DNA of 64,000 bases from Bryobacterales bacterium (GCA_019261985.1 JAFAQY010000018.1:62001-126000); one strand, 5' to 3'; positions 55,205 through 63,815 are shown, counted from the first letter of the stretch. Notes: a model not told the origin generated them from the sequence alone. Translations and numbers: made by a program.

Positions 55205-55311
55205 ACGGCGGTTGCCAACCTGCGCGCGATTGCCAATCGCGCTGGGCGACCTGTTGCAAGCGGCGGCTTGGCGGGTTAGCAACCCGCCGCAGGATAGCAT
55301 CCTGCCCCACA
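55205..55311. repeat. Family A palindromic repeat cluster
   Basis: GCGGTTGCCAACCTGC, GCGCGATTGCCAATCGCGC, a GGCGGGTTAGCAACCCGCC arm and GCAGGATAGCATCCTGCCCCAC. It fills most of the 32-to-145-base space between the PQQ dehydrogenase and the duplicated secreted gene. Confidence 0.85.
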
Positions 55312-55317
55312 AAGTGT

Positions 55318-56793
55318 TCACTCTATTCCGTCAAGGATGGCTTGGCAGACGTACTCTTGCAATTCCCAGGTGGGCGCGAGCGTAAACGTGCGAGTGAAAG
55401 TATACGGCTTCGTGAACGCCTTCGGATCTTCAATTGTGAGATCCACGTTCAGATGGCCGAGATCGGGCCGGCGGTAGCGCTCGGTCAGGTGCATCTGCTC
55501 GCTATGCGGTTTGCCCGTGGCATCCAGCCATGTTTTGTCGTTAAAGCCGATGGTATCCACAACCAGCGAGTCGCCATCCCACTTGCCGATCGACTGCCCC
55601 GTCCAGCTCTCCGGCTCGATGTCCAGATTATGCTGGCGGCCGTCCAGGAAGAATCGGCGGTAGCTGTGCGTGTTGCCTTCCCAAAGCAACGCGATCATGT
55701 TAGATCGCTGCACAATTTTGTACGGAAGCGGGTTGATGCGAACCGCGCCATCGGGCAGGCAGAAGCGTTCGGGGTCATCTTTCTGCTTATTCGCCTTCCG
55801 CTCGTCATAGATCTTTTTCGCCCACGGCTGATAAGAAGGATCGCCAGGCAGGTTCGTGCTGGCCGGAACCCAGACACCGGACAAATCAACCTTGCCGTCC
55901 TCGGCTCGCGGAGTTGGGCCGGACGGCGGCGCCGGAGCTTTTTTCGGTTGTGGAGGAGGCACACCTTTGGATCTGTCCACCTTAGCGGTTGCGGCCGCGG
56001 CGGATCCGTCGGGAAGCGTTGCATCCAGATGGCCCGGGTCCTGATTGTTCTCGTTGCAGACGTACTCGGTCATCTCGAAATCCGGTTCGAGCGTAGTGGT
56101 GCGGTTAATGACGTATGGCCTGGTAAAGACGCCGGGATCGTCGATCGTGACCTTCATCTCCATGTTGCCGTAATCGGTGCGATGCCAGGTTTCGATCAAG
56201 TGCATTGCAGGCGTGTGGGGAGTTCCGGCGAAATCAAACCATGACTTCGTGAAAAAGCTGACCGTGTCCACCACCAGTGTGTCGCCTTCCCAATGCCCGC
56301 GCGAGTCGCCATAGAAGGTCGGCTTCAAGTCCTTGGGATGCCCGCTTCCATCCACAAAGAATTGACGGTACATGTGCGTGTTGCCTTCAAACAGGATCAA
56401 CACCAGCTTGGGCGTGGCGAACAGCGACGTATGATAAGGGGCTGCGCGCGGAGGCCCGCCAGGCAAGCAGCGCGCTTCGAAATCTTCCGCGCCACCGTGC
56501 GCGCGGTGATCGGCGACGATCTTTGCCGCCCATGGTTGCATGTCGGGGGCGTCCTGTCCGCTTCCCCCAAAGCCGTTCCAGATGCCCGTCAGATCGGGGT
56601 GGCCGTCCGACAAGCGTGGGAGAGGACCCGCGGGTCCTTTGCGGGCGCCGCGTCCAAAACCTTTTTGCTTTGCTTGCGGCGGGCCACCTTGAGGAGCGAG
56701 GGGCTGGTCTTGAGGCGGCGCGGCTGTGGCGATGGTCAAGCCTACAGCGCCGGCCCCGGCTACGATGAGCCATGCGATGGGGAATTTACGCAC
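55318..56793 (-). CDS. Secreted protein with the 'GDTLVVD' domain in duplicate
   Basis: 491 residues: signal peptide MRKFPIAWLIVAGAGAVGLTIATAA, a Gly/Arg/Pro-rich linker, then two copies of the family domain. The first copy has RGHWEGDTLVVDTVSFFTKSWFDFAG and IDDPGVFTRPYVINRTTTLEP; the second GKWDGDSLVVDTIGFNDKTWLDATG, HSEQMHLTERYRRP and IEDPKAFTKPYTFTRT. Both copies share LSDGHPDLTGIW / EDGKVDLSGVW openings. So it is a tandem duplication within the gene family also seen at 16.8, 18.2 and 51.3 kb. Function unknown. Confidence 0.8.
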   Translation of the reverse strand: MRKFPIAWLIVAGAGAVGLTIATAAPPQDQPLAPQGGPPQAKQKGFGRGARKGPAGPLPRLSDGHPDLTGIWNGFGGSGQDAPDMQPWAAKIVADHRAHGGAEDFEARCLPGGPPRAAPYHTSLFATPKLVLILFEGNTHMYRQFFVDGSGHPKDLKPTFYGDSRGHWEGDTLVVDTVSFFTKSWFDFAGTPHTPAMHLIETWHRTDYGNMEMKVTIDDPGVFTRPYVINRTTTLEPDFEMTEYVCNENNQDPGHLDATLPDGSAAAATAKVDRSKGVPPPQPKKAPAPPSGPTPRAEDGKVDLSGVWVPASTNLPGDPSYQPWAKKIYDERKANKQKDDPERFCLPDGAVRINPLPYKIVQRSNMIALLWEGNTHSYRRFFLDGRQHNLDIEPESWTGQSIGKWDGDSLVVDTIGFNDKTWLDATGKPHSEQMHLTERYRRPDLGHLNVDLTIEDPKAFTKPYTFTRTFTLAPTWELQEYVCQAILDGIE

Positions 56794-56842
56794 TTGTATC
56801 TCCTACGCGGATAATGCTAACGAGGCAGAAGCCCAGCTTAAA

Positions 56843-57253
56843 TCAATCTTGGTTGGGCGCGCGGTCGCCACCCGAGGAACCGGCAAAAACACGGCGGCCG
56901 TCCGGCAGCATCACGCTGCGGGCGTTCGCCGATTTAGAGCCATCCTTGGCCATGGAACCTTCGACTGTCACCTGGTCACCGACCTTCAAGGATTCCTTGC
57001 GCCAGCCTTGCTTCAGCAGCACGGGAATCGCTCCCAGCTCGAAGTTCCAATTGGTGACCTTGCCGTCCGCGTCTTTCACGTCGACATAGAACCGCGCGTG
57101 CGGATTCATCCATTCCATTTTCGTCACGACGCCGGTGATCTTGATGGGCTTGTTCGCGTCATACTCGGCCGCGAAGGAATGGTGCGCGAGCAGCGGAACG
57201 GCCGGGGCCAGCAGTCCGAGGCCGGCTGCTAGCGTACTGAGCTTGATCTTCAT
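56843..57253 (-). CDS. DUF6152-type secreted protein
   Basis: 136 residues: signal peptide MKIKLSTLAAGLGLLAPAVPLLAHH, then HHSFAAEYDANKPIKITGVVTKMEWMNPHARFYVDVKD, LLKQGWRKESLKVGDQVTVEGSMAKDG. It is a paralogue of the 17.8 kb gene, with the same HHS start of the mature chain. It sits 49 bases upstream of the duplicated secreted gene on the same strand, as the other DUF6152 gene sits beside the family member at 18.2 kb. Confidence 0.85.
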   Translation of the reverse strand: MKIKLSTLAAGLGLLAPAVPLLAHHSFAAEYDANKPIKITGVVTKMEWMNPHARFYVDVKDADGKVTNWNFELGAIPVLLKQGWRKESLKVGDQVTVEGSMAKDGSKSANARSVMLPDGRRVFAGSSGGDRAPNQD

Positions 57254-57358
57254 GAGGATGCCTCCATCGGGGTTTGTAGTGCTGCGTTACAGGATAACGC
57301 GTTTGCCGGTCGATGTCGATGCTCTTCCGCTCTAATGGGCACTTGGCTTGACCTCACC

Positions 57359-57401
57359 AGCGCGGTTGGCAACCGCGCGCAGGATGGCATCCTGCCCCAC
57401 A
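57359..57401. repeat. Family A palindrome
   Basis: GCGCGGTTGGCAACCGCGC joined to GCAGGATGGCATCCTGCCCCAC, the typical two-palindrome unit, between the DUF6152 start region and the 190-residue gene. Confidence 0.85.
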
Positions 57402-57426
57402 ATTGCTGTCAGATAATTTATAGAAA

Positions 57427-57999
57427 TCACGTCGGTTGTTCGCTGGTGGGTTCGTTTGGTTCGTCGGGAGTCCAGGTGGCGTGGGCGGAGGTTAGCGGCG
57501 GGAGGAGGCCGGGGTTCGGGGGTTGGCTGACAGCGCTCTCGCGGAGTTTTATTACGTACGAGAGGGCGCGGTAGTAGCTGCGCTCGAAGGAGGATTCGTA
57601 CCGGTTGACCAGGTTGAGTAGATTTGAGTTATCGCACAGATTTTTGAAGACTGTGGCGAAGCGGGCGGGTTTGGAGCCAGAGGCGTTTTCGGGTCGGGCC
57701 ATTTCGAGATCGAGGCTCGCTTTTTGAACTGCCCAGGTCCGCATTTGACGCCAGTGGGCGGTGGCCATGCGTTCGACGAGTCCGGTTTCTATGGGCGTGC
57801 GGGGCTGGATTTCCGCGGTAATGGACGTGAGGAGCTGCTCGAAGAGATCCTTCGATTCGCCTTCCAGGACGACGGTTTGGGAGAGCATGCCGTGGCGGAG
57901 GGCGTTTTGGGACGCGATAGCCTTACCTTCTGGAGTAACTGGGCCTTTTGAGCGCGCGCCGTTTTGGCGGGCGGTTTCGGATTTTAGGTTGGTTGTCAT
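57427..57999 (-). CDS. Conserved acidobacterial protein beside terminase-like genes
   Basis: 190 residues, no signal peptide. The N-terminal part TARQNGARSKGPVTPEGKAIASQNALRHGML is a conserved basic motif in many acidobacterial proteins. The rest is helical (EILQRTPIETGLVERMATAHWRQMR, YYRALSYVIKLRES) and ends Pro/Thr-rich. Such proteins often stand beside terminase-type ATPase genes like the one at 58.2 kb, on the other strand. Function is unknown; a DNA-associated role would be a guess. Confidence 0.6.
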   Translation of the reverse strand: MTTNLKSETARQNGARSKGPVTPEGKAIASQNALRHGMLSQTVVLEGESKDLFEQLLTSITAEIQPRTPIETGLVERMATAHWRQMRTWAVQKASLDLEMARPENASGSKPARFATVFKNLCDNSNLLNLVNRYESSFERSYYRALSYVIKLRESAVSQPPNPGLLPPLTSAHATWTPDEPNEPTSEQPT

Positions 58000-58010
58000 A
58001 CGGATTTATT

Positions 58011-58052
58011 GGCCGGTTGGCAACCGGCCGCAGGTTTGGCAACCTGCCCCAC
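58011..58052. repeat. Family A palindrome
   Basis: GGCCGGTTGGCAACCGGCC followed by GCAGGTTTGGCAACCTGCCCCAC, upstream of the terminase-like gene. Confidence 0.85.
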
Positions 58053-58205
58053 TTGGCAACCCTGCACTGCTACATTGGCGGATCAGACGAACCGATCATT
58101 TGGCCTGCTTCGGGATGTTATTGATGTGGAAAGACAAATTAAAAAGACAAATTTTGAACGTCATTTGTTTGGGTTGAGAGTTGAGTTGGGTTGGGATGAT
58201 CGTCG

Positions 58206-59006
58206 ATGGGCTATTCATTGGGCGTGTGGTGCACTATGGAGGACGACGGTGGGGTTGGGCAGACTACAGGACAAGCTGAAGCTTGTCCTACTGCGGTGGA
58301 GTTTGCGCGCGAGAGGCTCGGGTTTGAGCCGGATTTGCGGCAGGCGGAGGTGCTGGGTAGCGCGGCTAAACGCGGGATTCTGAACTGTACGCGGCAGTGG
58401 GGGAAATCGACGGTGGCGGCGATTAAGGCGCTGCACCGGGCGTTTTCGGCGGCCGGGAGTCTGGTAATTGTTGCTTCTCCGACAGAGAGACAGAGCGCGG
58501 AATTCTTGAGGAAAGCCAGTGAATTCGTCTTGCGGCTTGGGGTGCGGCCGCGAGGGGATGGGAAAAACTCGACGAGTTTGCTGCTGCCGAATGGGTCGCG
58601 CATTATCGGGCTGCCAGGAAGGGAAGGGACGATTCGGGGGTTTTCGGCTGTGTCGCTGCTGGTGATCGATGAGGCGGCTCGCGTGCCGGATGCGGTGTAC
58701 AAGGCGTTGCGGCCGATGCTGGCGGTGGCGGATGGGGATTTGTGGATGTTGAGCACTCCCGCGGGGAAGAGCGGGTTCTTTTATGAAAACTGGGAGCACG
58801 GCGGCGGTGAATGGGAGCGGATGGCTGTGCCGGCAACGGAGTGCTCGAGGATTTCGGAGAAATTCTTGGACGAAGAGCGGAGGCAGATGGGAGAGATTTG
58901 GTTCCGGCAGGAATATATGTGCGAGTTCGTGGATAGCGGAGCGAGTATGTTTGACCGGGACATGGTCTTGCGGGCGTTTGACGATGTGGAGCCGCTCGGG
59001 ATCTAA
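58206..59006 (+). CDS. Terminase large-subunit-type ATPase, solitary
   Basis: 266 residues. The AAA-type ATPase half of a phage terminase: Walker A TRQWGKST, Walker B SLLVIDEAARVP and a coupling motif near LWMLSTPAGKSGFFYENW. The nuclease half of a normal ~450-residue terminase is absent, the chain ending shortly after FRQEYMCEFVDSGASMFDRDMVL. Starts are possible at 58206 or 58236; the stretch GQAEACPTAVEF is encoded by a family B palindrome. No other phage gene is near, so this looks like a domesticated or residual ATPase. Codon third positions are G-rich, unlike neighbours. Confidence 0.72.
   Translation: MGYSLGVWCTMEDDGGVGQTTGQAEACPTAVEFARERLGFEPDLRQAEVLGSAAKRGILNCTRQWGKSTVAAIKALHRAFSAAGSLVIVASPTERQSAEFLRKASEFVLRLGVRPRGDGKNSTSLLLPNGSRIIGLPGREGTIRGFSAVSLLVIDEAARVPDAVYKALRPMLAVADGDLWMLSTPAGKSGFFYENWEHGGGEWERMAVPATECSRISEKFLDEERRQMGEIWFRQEYMCEFVDSGASMFDRDMVLRAFDDVEPLGI
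58266..58293. repeat. Family B palindrome inside the terminase start region
   Basis: AGGACAAGCTGAAGCTTGTCCT, encoding GQAEACPT in the terminase N-terminus. The same peptide (GQAKACPT) is encoded at the start of hisC. Confidence 0.85.
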
Positions 59007-59212
59007 AATATTTCTCGCGAAGACGCAAAGAACGCAAAAAAAAGCATGTTTTTCATGCGGGCGCTTTGTGGGCGGTTGGGCGGGAGGCGCATGGGCTACG
59101 AGCCAGCGACCGGGGCCAGTTCGAGAAGTGGCTGTACGAGAAATGCATTAGAGTGGTGAGGTCGGGGACGATATGGAAAACAGCAGTTATCCAATGAAGG
59201 AAGGGCAAAGCA
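59007..59212. other. Intergenic region before the MNT gene
   Basis: Begins with a CTCGCGAAGACGCAAAGAACGCAAAAAA sequence of a type often seen as an intergenic repeat. A short open stretch near 59110-59200 (FEKWLYEKCI) could be a gene remnant. AAGGAAGGG precedes the MNT TTG start by about 7 bases. No complete gene is supported. Confidence 0.5.
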
Positions 59213-59542
59213 TTGTCGCCGGTAGTTGACCAGGCAATCCTCGAAGAAGTCGTCCGCCGTATCGTCCAAACCGCCCACCCGCGCCGCATCCTCTTATTCG
59301 GCTCCGCCGCCCGAGGGCAGATGGGACCAAACAGCGATATCGACTTGCTGGTGCTGATGCCGGACGGAGTCCACCGAAGACACACGGCGCAAACCCTGTA
59401 TAAGGCTCTTGCTGGAGTGGGCATCGCCAAGGACATCGTTGTGGTCACCGAGTCCGACGTGCGCGAATTAGGGGATGAGCCATCGCTGATTCTGTATCCC
59501 GCGCTGCGTGAAGGGCGCGAGATCTATCATGCCGCGGCATAG
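59213..59542 (+). CDS. MNT-type nucleotidyltransferase (antitoxin-like)
   Basis: 109 residues from a TTG start with an AAGGAAGGG site before it. The minimal NTase fold shows LLFGSAARGQMGPNSDIDLLVLMP (GS...SDID) followed by IVVVTESDVREL. In MNT/HEPN pairs this protein typically blocks the toxin, in some cases by AMPylating it. It overlaps the HEPN gene by 14 bases. It lies 550 bases upstream of a DUF499 operon on the same strand. Confidence 0.85.
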   Translation: MSPVVDQAILEEVVRRIVQTAHPRRILLFGSAARGQMGPNSDIDLLVLMPDGVHRRHTAQTLYKALAGVGIAKDIVVVTESDVRELGDEPSLILYPALREGREIYHAAA

Positions 59543-59936
59543 CGAGATTCCTGGATCGCCGCAAGAATGGCTGGTCCGTGCCAAAGGGGACCTCGCGATG
59601 GCGCGCATTGCCCTGCCCGAGGGCGCCCACTATGAGGACTTGTGTTTCCACGCCCAGCAAGCGGCGGAGAAGGCGGTCAAAGCCGTTTATCGCGCCCGCA
59701 AGCTCAAGTTCGCGTATATCCACGATATCGCCGAACTGCTGGCCGGTCTTGAGCGCGAGGGAATCCAAGTACCGCAGAGCGTTCTGGAATCGGCAGTGTT
59801 GAGCGACTTCGCTTGGCAGGCCCGGTACCCGGGTACGGCCGAGCCGGTTGACGAGGCCGAATACCGGGATGCTTTGATGGTGGCCGAGGCTACCGTGAAG
59901 TGGGCTGAGGATCTTGTAAACAGGGGAACCTCATGA
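59529..59936 (+). CDS. HEPN-domain protein (toxin-like)
   Basis: 135 residues from the ATG at 59529. HEPN fold: SPQEWLVRAKGDLAMARI, FHAQQAAEKAVKAVYRA, and the C-terminal EYRDALMVAEATVKWAEDLV. The usual RNase motif of the family is Rx4-6H; here the His in KFAYIHDIAELL has no Arg exactly four to six before it (nearest in KLKFAYIH is R seven or more away). So RNase activity is uncertain. It overlaps its MNT partner by 14 bases, the common order of such TA pairs. Confidence 0.83.
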   Translation: MPRHSEIPGSPQEWLVRAKGDLAMARIALPEGAHYEDLCFHAQQAAEKAVKAVYRARKLKFAYIHDIAELLAGLEREGIQVPQSVLESAVLSDFAWQARYPGTAEPVDEAEYRDALMVAEATVKWAEDLVNRGTS

Positions 59937-60093
59937 TCCCCGCGCGAAACGGTCGGCTGGAGTGGATTTCCTGGCAGCGGAGGAATTCCACATATAAGGC
60001 AGTCCGCGGGTGTGTATAGGCCGCCGCGCGGATTAGGAGGAGGCGTAAGCTGCGTGGATTGACTAAACTAGAGGATTCCCAAGGAGTGTACTC

Positions 60094-63000
60094 TTGACCG
60101 CCCCGACGATCTTTACCACGTGCACGCCCCGCCCCGATGTCTTGAGCGGCGCGACGCGCGATGAGCAGTTCATGGCCGACCTGTCGCAAGTCGTGAACGG
60201 CACCGCCCTGCCGGACTACCTCGATCCCGCCCTTTTCTTCCGAAATACTTTCCCAACGCGCGGTGTTCGTGAACTCATGAAGGCCGTTTGCCTGCGGCTT
60301 TCGGGTAAAGGCGGCGAAGTCTCGCCGATCATCCGCCTGGGCACACAGTATGGCGGCGGCAAAACCCATGGACTGATTGCCATCACTCACGCCGCGCGCG
60401 GTATGAAGGGGGTCGCCAACACGTCGGATTTCGTCGATCCGGCCCTTCTCCCGGCGGGCACAGTGCGGATCGCAGCGCTCGATGGCGAGAATACCGACCC
60501 CGCCAACGGGCGTCAGCTTGAAGCTGGTCTTCGAGCGTTCAGCTTGTGGGGTGAACTCGCCTATGAGCTCGGAGGCCGCGCCGGCTACGAACTCGTCCGC
60601 AATTCCGACGAGAAGCATATTGCACCTGGTGCGGAAGTTCTGCGTGAGCTTTTCGGCAAGCAGCCAACGCTCATCATGCTCGATGAAGTTTCCGTCTACC
60701 TTCGAAAAGTCGAGCGCGCCTTTCCCGATGCCAGCCGGCAATTCACGGCTTTCATTCATGCATTGTTCAAGGCCGTCGCCTCCACGCCGCAAGTCGCACT
60801 GGTTTACACGCTCGCTGTGGGTAAGGACGATAAAGCGCAGGATGCTTACAAGGAGGAGAATGAACGCGCCGCGGCCGCACTCGCGGAAGCCGAAAGCGTT
60901 GCGGTTCGGTCCTCGACTGCCCTTAATCCCACGGCCGAAGATGAAACCGCCGACGTACTCCGAGTTCGTCTATTCGAGAAAGTCGATCGTTCCGCGGCTC
61001 CTGGAGTACTTGAGGCTTATGCTCACGTCTGGTCTACCAACAAGGACGCACTCCCGGCGGAAGTCAGTTCGCCGGAATTCAAAGAGCAATTCGCGCGAAC
61101 GTACCCGTTGCATCCGAAGCTGCTCGAAATGCTTACGGAGAAGACCGCGTCGCTCTCAACATTTCAGCGCACGCGCGGCATGCTGCGATTATTGGCCCGC
61201 ACGGTTCATCTCCTGTGGCGAAACCAGCCCTCCGATGCCTACTCGATTCACATTCACCACATGGACCCGGGCTTTGAGCCGATAAGGACCGAGGTGAACG
61301 AGAAGATGGGCATGAAGCAGTACGCCAGCGCGATTAAGGCCGATGTGGCCGCGGTTGCTGCAGACGAGCCCGCACTCGCGCAGCAAATCGATGCTGCAAA
61401 ATTTCCCGGCCTTTCACCGGCCGCGAGTTATGTTGCCCGTACGATCTTCTGGCACACACTCGCATACGGCGACACCGCACGCGGGATTTCGCCGGAGCAG
61501 CTTCGCCTCGCCATTTGCTCGCCGGCACTCGAGCCGGCGTTCATTGAGCAAGCGAGGACCGCTTTCCAATCCGAAGCTCTGTTTCTCGATGACCGCCCGG
61601 GTGCACCGCTCCGGTTCATGGCCGAAGCCAACCTGAACCAGGTGATCGGGCGTTATATGCGAGACGTGGACGCCGGCGAGGTACGGGCGTTCCTTCGGGA
61701 CCGCATCGACAAACTCTTTAACTTACCGCGCGGCGAATTCAACGCCATTCTTTTCCCCGCGGGTCCTTACGAAGTTCCTGACGACCTCGCCGACGCTCGG
61801 CCGTTGCTTGTCGTCTTGAATTACGAAACGACAGCCGTCCCGTCCGATCTGCGGGAGCCGCCCGCGGAAATCGAGGATCTCTTCCAATACAAGGGCGCCG
61901 AGCGCAATTTGCGTGAACTGAAAAATAATCTCGTGTTCGCTGCCGCAGCACAAAATGGCATCTCGAACATGCAAACGCTCGCTCGCCGCAAACTGGCCTT
62001 GGAACAATTGCGCAAACCCTCCCATCAACAGGAGCTGGCCGACTATCAAATCCAAGAGGTGAACCGGAATTATCACGACCTCGATCTGAAGCTCGCTCAA
62101 GCGATCCTTCAGGGTTATCGGCATATCTTTTATCCCTCGGCGTCGGCGATGGCGGGAACCGCGCTTTCCCTGGGCCACACAATCCTTGAGTTGACGAACC
62201 CCGATAATCCGGGCAACGGGCAGATGCACGTCGAGCGCGTTCTATATGAACAGAAGAAACTGCTTACGGCCCGTGACGCACCCGATTCCCCCGCCTTCGT
62301 CGCCAAGGAAACAGGCCTTTCGGGGCGCGGCGAAATGTCACTTCAACAGGTCCGCCTGGAATATCGGAAAGCGCCGAAGTTATCGATCCTCCTGCACGAC
62401 ACGCCGCTGCTCGAGTGCATCCGGTCGGGAATTGAACAAAGCCGTTTCATTTACCGTGAGGGGACTCAGGTTTGGGGGCCGGGCGATCCACGGCCCGCGA
62501 TTCAGATTTCCGACAACACGTTTCTCCACACGACAGAGGATGCCAAGTCGAAAAAGATCTGGCCGCGTGCAGAGCCGCTGCGCCTGAGTTTTCTGGCGCA
62601 TCCAACGACGATCGGCAAGGGCGGCTCTGCGGAAATTGCAGTTTCGGTGAGCGGCGGCGTCCTGCCATACACGTACACCTCGAGCGATCCTCGCTTGAAT
62701 GCATCGGCGACAAATGAAACACAGCGTTCCGCTAAAGTGGCGCCCGAGGCGACGACAACGTACCAAATTGAAGTGACCGACAGCCGCGGCGCCCGCCAGC
62801 AAGCTACCGCGATGGTTGCGGTGCGAGAAGGCGGCGCAATCACTCCCGTGATCATAGAGCCACCCCCGCCTCCCAAGCCGCCCGCCGCTTACACGGCGCA
62901 AGGTCCACTTGCCATTGCATTGAGCGAACTGTGGGACAAAGCCCGTAAAGAGAAATGCGCGACGATCCAGAGCCTCACAATCCGAATGTTCGACGCGGGC

Positions 63001-63357
63001 GCAGTTTGGAAGGTCCACCAGGCCATGGCCACGGTCAGCGGCGCGAAAGTCTCGGCGCAGCTCGAAGCCATGCTTGCCGCCGACGGTATCGAAGAATTAA
63101 AGGTATCCTACGTCGGTACCGTGGACAAAGCTAACGCGACCAAAGGGTTTCTCGACACACAACTCCGCGCGGCGAAGGAATCGGATTTCACGGCCAGCTA
63201 TTCGCTCGAATTTAATCCGCCGCTGGCGCTCTCTGGTGAAGCGCCTGAACGGTTCGCCAAAGACATCACTCGCTACGGCGGCGGGGAGGCGTTCGTGGAA
63301 GCTCAGGCCGGGCCAGCCGCCACTCAACAAGAAGCAAAAGCCCAGGAGGCCCAATGA
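60094..63357 (+). CDS. DUF499 family P-loop ATPase with C-terminal Ig-like domain
   Basis: 1087 residues from a TTG start 7 bases after AAGGAG (60081-60086). Walker A is QYGGGKTHG (residues 85-93) and Walker B LIMLDEVSVY (193-202), an AAA/STAND-like ATPase of the DUF499 type. The long middle is helical. Residues about 826-910 form an Ig-like fold with ATTTYQIEVTDSRG, close in motif to the secreted Ig domains at 16.8 and 18.2 kb. The C-terminal quarter follows a Pro-rich linker. DUF499 ATPases commonly neighbour DUF1156 methylases and helicases in predicted phage-defence islands. The stop overlaps the next ATG (ATGA). Confidence 0.87.
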   Translation: MTAPTIFTTCTPRPDVLSGATRDEQFMADLSQVVNGTALPDYLDPALFFRNTFPTRGVRELMKAVCLRLSGKGGEVSPIIRLGTQYGGGKTHGLIAITHAARGMKGVANTSDFVDPALLPAGTVRIAALDGENTDPANGRQLEAGLRAFSLWGELAYELGGRAGYELVRNSDEKHIAPGAEVLRELFGKQPTLIMLDEVSVYLRKVERAFPDASRQFTAFIHALFKAVASTPQVALVYTLAVGKDDKAQDAYKEENERAAAALAEAESVAVRSSTALNPTAEDETADVLRVRLFEKVDRSAAPGVLEAYAHVWSTNKDALPAEVSSPEFKEQFARTYPLHPKLLEMLTEKTASLSTFQRTRGMLRLLARTVHLLWRNQPSDAYSIHIHHMDPGFEPIRTEVNEKMGMKQYASAIKADVAAVAADEPALAQQIDAAKFPGLSPAASYVARTIFWHTLAYGDTARGISPEQLRLAICSPALEPAFIEQARTAFQSEALFLDDRPGAPLRFMAEANLNQVIGRYMRDVDAGEVRAFLRDRIDKLFNLPRGEFNAILFPAGPYEVPDDLADARPLLVVLNYETTAVPSDLREPPAEIEDLFQYKGAERNLRELKNNLVFAAAAQNGISNMQTLARRKLALEQLRKPSHQQELADYQIQEVNRNYHDLDLKLAQAILQGYRHIFYPSASAMAGTALSLGHTILELTNPDNPGNGQMHVERVLYEQKKLLTARDAPDSPAFVAKETGLSGRGEMSLQQVRLEYRKAPKLSILLHDTPLLECIRSGIEQSRFIYREGTQVWGPGDPRPAIQISDNTFLHTTEDAKSKKIWPRAEPLRLSFLAHPTTIGKGGSAEIAVSVSGGVLPYTYTSSDPRLNASATNETQRSAKVAPEATTTYQIEVTDSRGARQQATAMVAVREGGAITPVIIEPPPPPKPPAAYTAQGPLAIALSELWDKARKEKCATIQSLTIRMFDAGAVWKVHQAMATVSGAKVSAQLEAMLAADGIEELKVSYVGTVDKANATKGFLDTQLRAAKESDFTASYSLEFNPPLALSGEAPERFAKDITRYGGGEAFVEAQAGPAATQQEAKAQEAQ

Positions 63358-63815
63358 GAGGATCTGTCGCAATGGCTTACGCACCGAAGCCTGTTTATGA
63401 CCTGCGGTTGCGCGTGCATTCGTCCATGAACTGGACTCTGTCGATTTACCAGTTGCCCTCACCTGCTACGCCTCGCCTGAAGGAGCCGGAGCACGTTGGT
63501 ACGTTGAGCGGAGCAGCGCTTCGCCTGGTGGAAATGCGCGTGTTGAAGCGCCTCATGCGAGAGCGGATTCAGCTCGGCGCCCTAAAGCCCGGAAAGATGC
63601 GCACGTGGCTCCTGGACGAGGAAGCCGCGCTGCACCTGGGCCTTCTGTTTCGCGTACTGGCGCCCATGCGGAGCGCAGATCGCGTTCGGGAGGTCGCTGA
63701 GGGCGTGGAAGCTATGGGGCGTGAAGAAGCCGGTTACTGGATGAGCATGGCGATGCATCGATCCCATCCACGGCGCGTGCTGGCGGCGCTTAGAATGCTG
63801 CTGTCATCCCGATAG
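63354..63815 (+). CDS. DUF7680-like small protein of the DUF499 operon
   Basis: 153 residues, soluble. MAYAPKPVYDLRLRVHSSMNWTLSIYQLP is followed by a Leu/Arg-rich helical half (LVEMRVLKRLMRERIQLGALKPGKMRTWLLDEEAALHLGLLFRVLAP). I take it as a DUF7680-like protein because such proteins sit between DUF499 and DUF1156 genes, but the family name is remembered, not matched. It overlaps the DUF499 stop by 4 bases and stands 10 bases before the DUF1156 gene, so translation is coupled. Confidence 0.65.
   Translation: MRGSVAMAYAPKPVYDLRLRVHSSMNWTLSIYQLPSPATPRLKEPEHVGTLSGAALRLVEMRVLKRLMRERIQLGALKPGKMRTWLLDEEAALHLGLLFRVLAPMRSADRVREVAEGVEAMGREEAGYWMSMAMHRSHPRRVLAALRMLLSSR

Noticed and set aside
54400..56244. 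A 614-codon open frame on the plus strand
   Set aside because: It lies antisense to the PQQ dehydrogenase start and the duplicated secreted gene, has no recognisable domain or signal peptide and crosses a repeat cluster. Long antisense frames are expected at this GC content.
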